A DNA stretch of 34,621 nucleotides from JBAXLO01 sp037134755 (GTDB taxonomy: Bacteria > Bacteroidota > Bacteroidia > Bacteroidales > JACABE01). The notes beneath the pieces are model-generated. The model made no database searches. It was not told where the DNA came from and saw only the letters and a list, made by a program, of their open reading frames with translations. The stretch spans positions 1-34,621 of the forward strand of contig JBAXLO010000018.1 in NCBI GenBank assembly GCA_037134755.1, given 5' to 3'. Made by a program: the position numbers and the translations under genes. Shown in pieces: positions 31,404 through 34,621 of the stretch. Each line of letters starts with the position of its first letter. Position 1 is the stretch's first letter.

Positions 31404-33038
31404 TTATTTTAACTCTTTTAAAGCATCCAAAGCATGTTGATCATTAGGATCAATAATTAAAATCTTATTAAAATATTCTTTAGATTTAGCTTTATCTTTA
31501 TTAACATAATAATAATATGAACCAAGATATTGATAAGCTTCAATTAAAACTTTTTTTGCTTTTTCAGGTGTTGGCTCAAGTATAGTAATTACATTTTCAT
31601 ACCAAGGTTTAGCTAAACCAAGTGAATTCTCTGGATCAAAAATTAAATTTACTCTGGCTTTCCAAAAAGAACCTAAATGTGACTGAGGTGATAAATAAAC
31701 AACAGTACCGAATGCTGTATCGGCTTTTGATATGTACAATTTCAGATTTACAGTATCTGCAAGATCTTTATAAATATTAGCCATGTAATATGATGACACT
31801 CCCCATTTATAAAAATCACCCGCTCCAGGATTCTGTTTGTTTTTTATATAATTTTCATAATTATTTGATGCAAGCCCCCATTTTTTCAAATTTTCATAAG
31901 AGACAGCAATTTCTTTGAATAATGAAGTCTTAGTTGTATCCATTTGCATAGCTTTATTGAAATACTCTATTGCCAATGAATCTTGTTTATTTCTACTTAA
32001 TATTTTACCATAATATTCATTGTCTAAAGCATTTATTTTAGTAAAATTTGTAGTATTAAAGAAAGTAGTTATAGATCTCAAAGCATTAGTATCATCCTTT
32101 GTCTCAAAAAGATTATATGCTTGAAGTCTTTTCATAATTACATTATCTTTATCATCTTTTAAAGCTTTGTTTGTTTCCTCTAATGACTTTTGATAATCTT
32201 TATTCAAATACAATAATTGTGCATAACGCATATGGTCGGCAAGATCAGGTTCAGTTAATGCAAGATATTTCTCAATTGCATCAATAGATTTTGAATAATT
32301 TTTCCTAGCATAATACAATTCACTGAGTTCTCTCCAAGCTGGTATATATTTTGGGTCTAATCTTATTGCATTTTGAAAAGCAGTATCACTTTGATCATAA
32401 TTCCTAGCAGTAAAATAGATGCGGCCTAACTTAAAATAAGCTTCTGTACATTTTTTATCATAATAAAATGCATTTTCATATTCATTAGCTCCTTTTCCAT
32501 ATTCTGATTGATATAAAAACATATCACCACTAACTAAATATATTTGAGCTAATTTTTTATCTAGATCTTTTGCCTTTTGAATAAACTCAGATGCCAATTC
32601 ATAATTCTTATTCTTTCCTGAAATAGCACCTTCTGCAATTGCAACCATAATATTTGCATCTTTATATTTTGTTAAAGCTGCAGCTTTTCTGAATTCCTTT
32701 TCTGCTTCCGTATTTTTCCCCAAATTAACTAATATACTTCCTGTACCTATTATATTATAAGGATCATTTGGATTTAATTTCAACCCATTTTGAAAATAAT
32801 AATTTGCAGAATCATAAGATTCAGTATTAAAATAAATTTGTCCTAAATAATAATTTGTAAAAGCATCATTTGGATTTAGTTTAAATTTATTTAAAAAGTA
32901 AGTTTTAGCTGTTCTATATTGATTCATATTAATAAGCTTTTCTCCATAAGGATCTTTTTGCGCAATTGCAAAATTAGTACTAATAAATAGAGCTATTAAC
33001 AGCCAAGTTTTAAGAGATTTTTTTAAACTGTTTGTCAT
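31404..33038 (-). CDS. Secreted tetratricopeptide (TPR) repeat protein
   Basis: 544 residues with a signal peptide (hydrophobic about 12-25, AIA-Q cleavage). At least eight TPR units follow, for example FTNYYLGQIYFNTESYDSANYYFQN, TEAYFKLGRIYFTARNYDQSDTAFQN and YIPAWRELSELYYARKNYSKSIDAI, with the usual W/L-G-Y-A-P spacing. The second half (about 330-544) keeps helical repeats that are more diverged. It would be a periplasmic scaffold. It starts 17 bases after the PstS-like gene, and such proteins often follow TonB/PstS genes in Bacteroidota. The partner is unknown. Confidence 0.88.
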   Translation of the reverse strand: MTNSLKKSLKTWLLIALFISTNFAIAQKDPYGEKLINMNQYRTAKTYFLNKFKLNPNDAFTNYYLGQIYFNTESYDSANYYFQNGLKLNPNDPYNIIGTGSILVNLGKNTEAEKEFRKAAALTKYKDANIMVAIAEGAISGKNKNYELASEFIQKAKDLDKKLAQIYLVSGDMFLYQSEYGKGANEYENAFYYDKKCTEAYFKLGRIYFTARNYDQSDTAFQNAIRLDPKYIPAWRELSELYYARKNYSKSIDAIEKYLALTEPDLADHMRYAQLLYLNKDYQKSLEETNKALKDDKDNVIMKRLQAYNLFETKDDTNALRSITTFFNTTNFTKINALDNEYYGKILSRNKQDSLAIEYFNKAMQMDTTKTSLFKEIAVSYENLKKWGLASNNYENYIKNKQNPGAGDFYKWGVSSYYMANIYKDLADTVNLKLYISKADTAFGTVVYLSPQSHLGSFWKARVNLIFDPENSLGLAKPWYENVITILEPTPEKAKKVLIEAYQYLGSYYYYVNKDKAKSKEYFNKILIIDPNDQHALDALKELK

Positions 33039-33055
33039 TTTCTTAATGAATTTAA

Positions 33056-34018
33056 TTAAAGATCATTTCTTGTTTTAACTATATTAACAGGACGAGTTGC
33101 AGGCAATATACCTGATTTTAGAATAACTCTTTGTCCTTTATCGCTTGCTATAAAAGATGCAAAACCTGATGCAAGTCCAACACGAGGTTCTGAATTGATT
33201 ATATAAATATTTCTAACTAAAGGGTATTGTCCATTAGAAAGATAATATTGAAAAGGTTTGTAACTATTATCTTTATCAGCTTTTTTCTCACTTGATATAG
33301 CCATAACTTTTACTTTATCTAAAAAGGAGAGGCATGAAGAATCACTATGGTTACTAACCCAACTTACACCTATTATACCTATTGCATTTTTATTATTAGA
33401 GACATAGTTTACTACATCTTTATTTTTTTCTAAAGCTGTAATTTTGCTAGATAACTTAAGTCCTTTGCATACAGAATCAGAAACAACTCTTACAGTACTT
33501 GAACTTTGGTTATCAAAAACTAGAACAAGATCTTGACTCTTTGAAGATGTTGAAAGTTGTTTCCAATTACATATTTTACCAGTTAGAATATCTTTAAGTT
33601 CTTCCAAAGTTATTAGCGAATCTGTATTTTCTGAATTTACTATTAAAGCTATTGCATCAACTGCTATTTTAGTTTCTTTAGGAAAAAATTTCTTTTCTTT
33701 GAAATATTTGTTTTCAACATCATTTAGTTTTCTTGATGCTATAATAAAACGAACACTATCTTTCAATAAATAATCAAAAGCTTGCTTTTCCGTAGTATAA
33801 TTTACATTAATTGAAGCATAAGTATACAAACCTTCAAATACTTTAACTTCTGAATCTGCTATTGGTTGAAAGGTTTCGTCAACAGCTATATTTATTTTAC
33901 CTGAAACCGGTGTATCTGTATATTCTTCTTTATTATTTTTACAGCAATATAGAAAAATTATAAAAAAACCGAACATTAAAAATACAACCTTCTTTTTTGA
34001 GATTTCATTCGTTTTCAT
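33056..34018 (-). CDS. PstS-like periplasmic substrate-binding lipoprotein
   Basis: 320 residues. An N-terminal hydrophobic segment ends at FLYCCKNN, a plausible lipoprotein signal with Cys25 or Cys26. The mature part follows the PBP-like II fold of phosphate-binding proteins: KINIAVDETFQP, DNQSSSTVRVVSD as the anion-binding SGT-like loop, NKNAIGIIGVSWV and the terminal YPLVRNIYIINSEPR...FASFIASDKGQRVILKSGILPATRP. No ABC permease or ATPase is next to it, so it may serve TonB-linked sensing or uptake rather than a Pst transporter. It overlaps the small membrane protein gene by 14 bases. Confidence 0.85.
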   Translation of the reverse strand: MKTNEISKKKVVFLMFGFFIIFLYCCKNNKEEYTDTPVSGKINIAVDETFQPIADSEVKVFEGLYTYASINVNYTTEKQAFDYLLKDSVRFIIASRKLNDVENKYFKEKKFFPKETKIAVDAIALIVNSENTDSLITLEELKDILTGKICNWKQLSTSSKSQDLVLVFDNQSSSTVRVVSDSVCKGLKLSSKITALEKNKDVVNYVSNNKNAIGIIGVSWVSNHSDSSCLSFLDKVKVMAISSEKKADKDNSYKPFQYYLSNGQYPLVRNIYIINSEPRVGLASGFASFIASDKGQRVILKSGILPATRPVNIVKTRNDL

Positions 34019-34250
34019 CAGTTATTGTTTTTTGTTCTTTATACAATCTAAAACACCTATAAACTCCATACACAAACAATATGCCACCGAGTGCATATCT
34101 TTGAAAAGGTTTCACAGCGGTGGCATAAATATTAGTAAATAATAGTATTGATGCTAAGACTAGATATACAATTACCATTATATATGATAAATATTTTAAA
34201 AACAATTTAAAATAATTTATTAGTCTTTCATTCAAGCTTGAGAAATCCAT
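34005..34250 (-). CDS. Small membrane protein, two membrane segments
   Basis: 81 residues. Hydrophobic segments at about 18-40 and 52-66 (GGILFVYGVYRCFRLY) suggest two membrane helices. It overlaps the TonB-like gene by one base (TAATG) and the PstS-like gene by 14 bases, so it is co-translated with both. Similar small proteins lie between tonB and pstS-like genes in Bacteroidota. Function unknown. Confidence 0.7.
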   Translation of the reverse strand: MDFSSLNERLINYFKLFLKYLSYIMVIVYLVLASILLFTNIYATAVKPFQRYALGGILFVYGVYRCFRLYKEQKTITDENE

Positions 34251-34621
34251 TAATTACTTAGTTTAAAATTAATAGGTATACTCATTTGAACTTTTACAGC
34301 AATTCCATTTTGTTTTCCTGGTTTCCAATCCGGCATTGATTTAATAACACGCATTGCTTCTTCATCACAGCCACCTCCAATACCTCTTAAAAGTTTAACT
34401 TCTTGAATTTTTCCATCCATATTTACTACAAAAGAAACATATACTATTCCAGATGTGTTTTCTTCTCTAGCTTGTAACGGATAGTGAGTACTACTCATAA
34501 CATATTTTTGCAGATCCTCATCTCCCCCTTGAAATGTAGGCATTTGTTCTACATTTGTCCATGTTTTATTTTCAATTTTCTCTCCTGTTTCATTTGGCAA
34601 GTACAAATCTGTTGGGATTTC
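34250..34621 (-). CDS. TonB C-terminal domain protein, 5' end outside window
   Basis: The frame is open to the last base of the window, so the N-terminal part is missing; TTG at 34604-34606 is an unlikely start. The visible part has the TonB C-terminal domain: MPTFQGGDEDLQKYV, TSGIVYVSFVVNMDGKIQEV, EEAMRVIKSMPDWKPGKQNG and VKVQMSIPINFKL, matching the conserved YP-x-x-A/W-x-P-G pattern. The full protein would span the inner membrane and give energy to outer-membrane receptors. exbB/exbD genes are likely just outside the window. Confidence 0.9.
   Translation of the reverse strand, partial: EIPTDLYLPNETGEKIENKTWTNVEQMPTFQGGDEDLQKYVMSSTHYPLQAREENTSGIVYVSFVVNMDGKIQEVKLLRGIGGGCDEEAMRVIKSMPDWKPGKQNGIAVKVQMSIPINFKLSN

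Noticed and set aside
33056..34018. Part of a complete Pst phosphate ABC transporter
   Set aside because: No PstC, PstA, PstB or PhoU gene is adjacent; the neighbours are TonB-like and TPR proteins.

Overview
The window looks like an AT-rich genome segment from an anaerobic member of the Bacteroidota, probably near the Bacteroidales or Marinilabiliales. The evidence is TAnnTTTG-type -7 elements before several genes, weak or absent Shine-Dalgarno sequences, a TonB / PstS-like / TPR operon of the kind common in that phylum, and an HdrABC-FlxABCD electron-bifurcation operon typical of strict anaerobes. The assignment is an inference from gene content. No rRNA, tRNA, integrase, transposase or CRISPR array was seen.

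Layout. 1-342: 3' end of an unknown gene. 726-7191 (+): cell-surface polysaccharide genes (MBOAT O-acyltransferase, SGNH/AlgJ-like partner, NodB-type deacetylase, ZIP metal transporter, and a GT2 glycosyltransferase fused to a degenerate sugar-phosphotransferase-like membrane part). 7214-11946 (+): a regulatory unit with a GcvH-like membrane protein, a sensor kinase carrying two predicted c-type haem motifs, a sigma-54 response regulator and an archaemetzincin. The GcvH-like gene has a near-consensus sigma-54 promoter preceded by two 20-bp dyad repeats, so it is the obvious candidate target of the regulator encoded just downstream. 12069-12445: a phased 21-bp repeat array.

12917-22793 (-): a defence-like block. 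It holds a three-gene cassette (GHKL ATPase with a STAS-like N-terminus, a DUF4325 STAS-like protein and a PIN-domain protein) and a type I restriction-modification operon, hsdM-hsdS-cargo-hsdR. The cargo gene is a PD-(D/E)XK nuclease-like domain fused to DUF2971. hsdM appears to carry two in-frame insertions derived from dispersed palindromic repeats. A second 21-bp-period array (23080-23363), with an 8-bp array and other repeats, lies on the other side, so the block sits between two repeat-rich zones.

23506-24521 (+): two small genes, one secreted. 24635-31229 (-): hdrCBA-flxDCBA, seven tightly packed genes for a flavin-based electron-bifurcating NADH / heterodisulfide reductase-type complex, with a good promoter upstream and a bidirectional terminator downstream. 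31404-34621 (-): TPR protein, PstS-like lipoprotein, small membrane protein and a partial TonB-like gene, probably the end of an exbB/exbD/tonB-type operon that starts outside the window.

The best candidates for something undescribed are the GHKL-DUF4325-PIN cassette, the nuclease-DUF2971 cargo gene inside the type I system, and the haem-sensor / sigma-54 / GcvH-like circuit. Family calls come from motif recognition, not from database searches.
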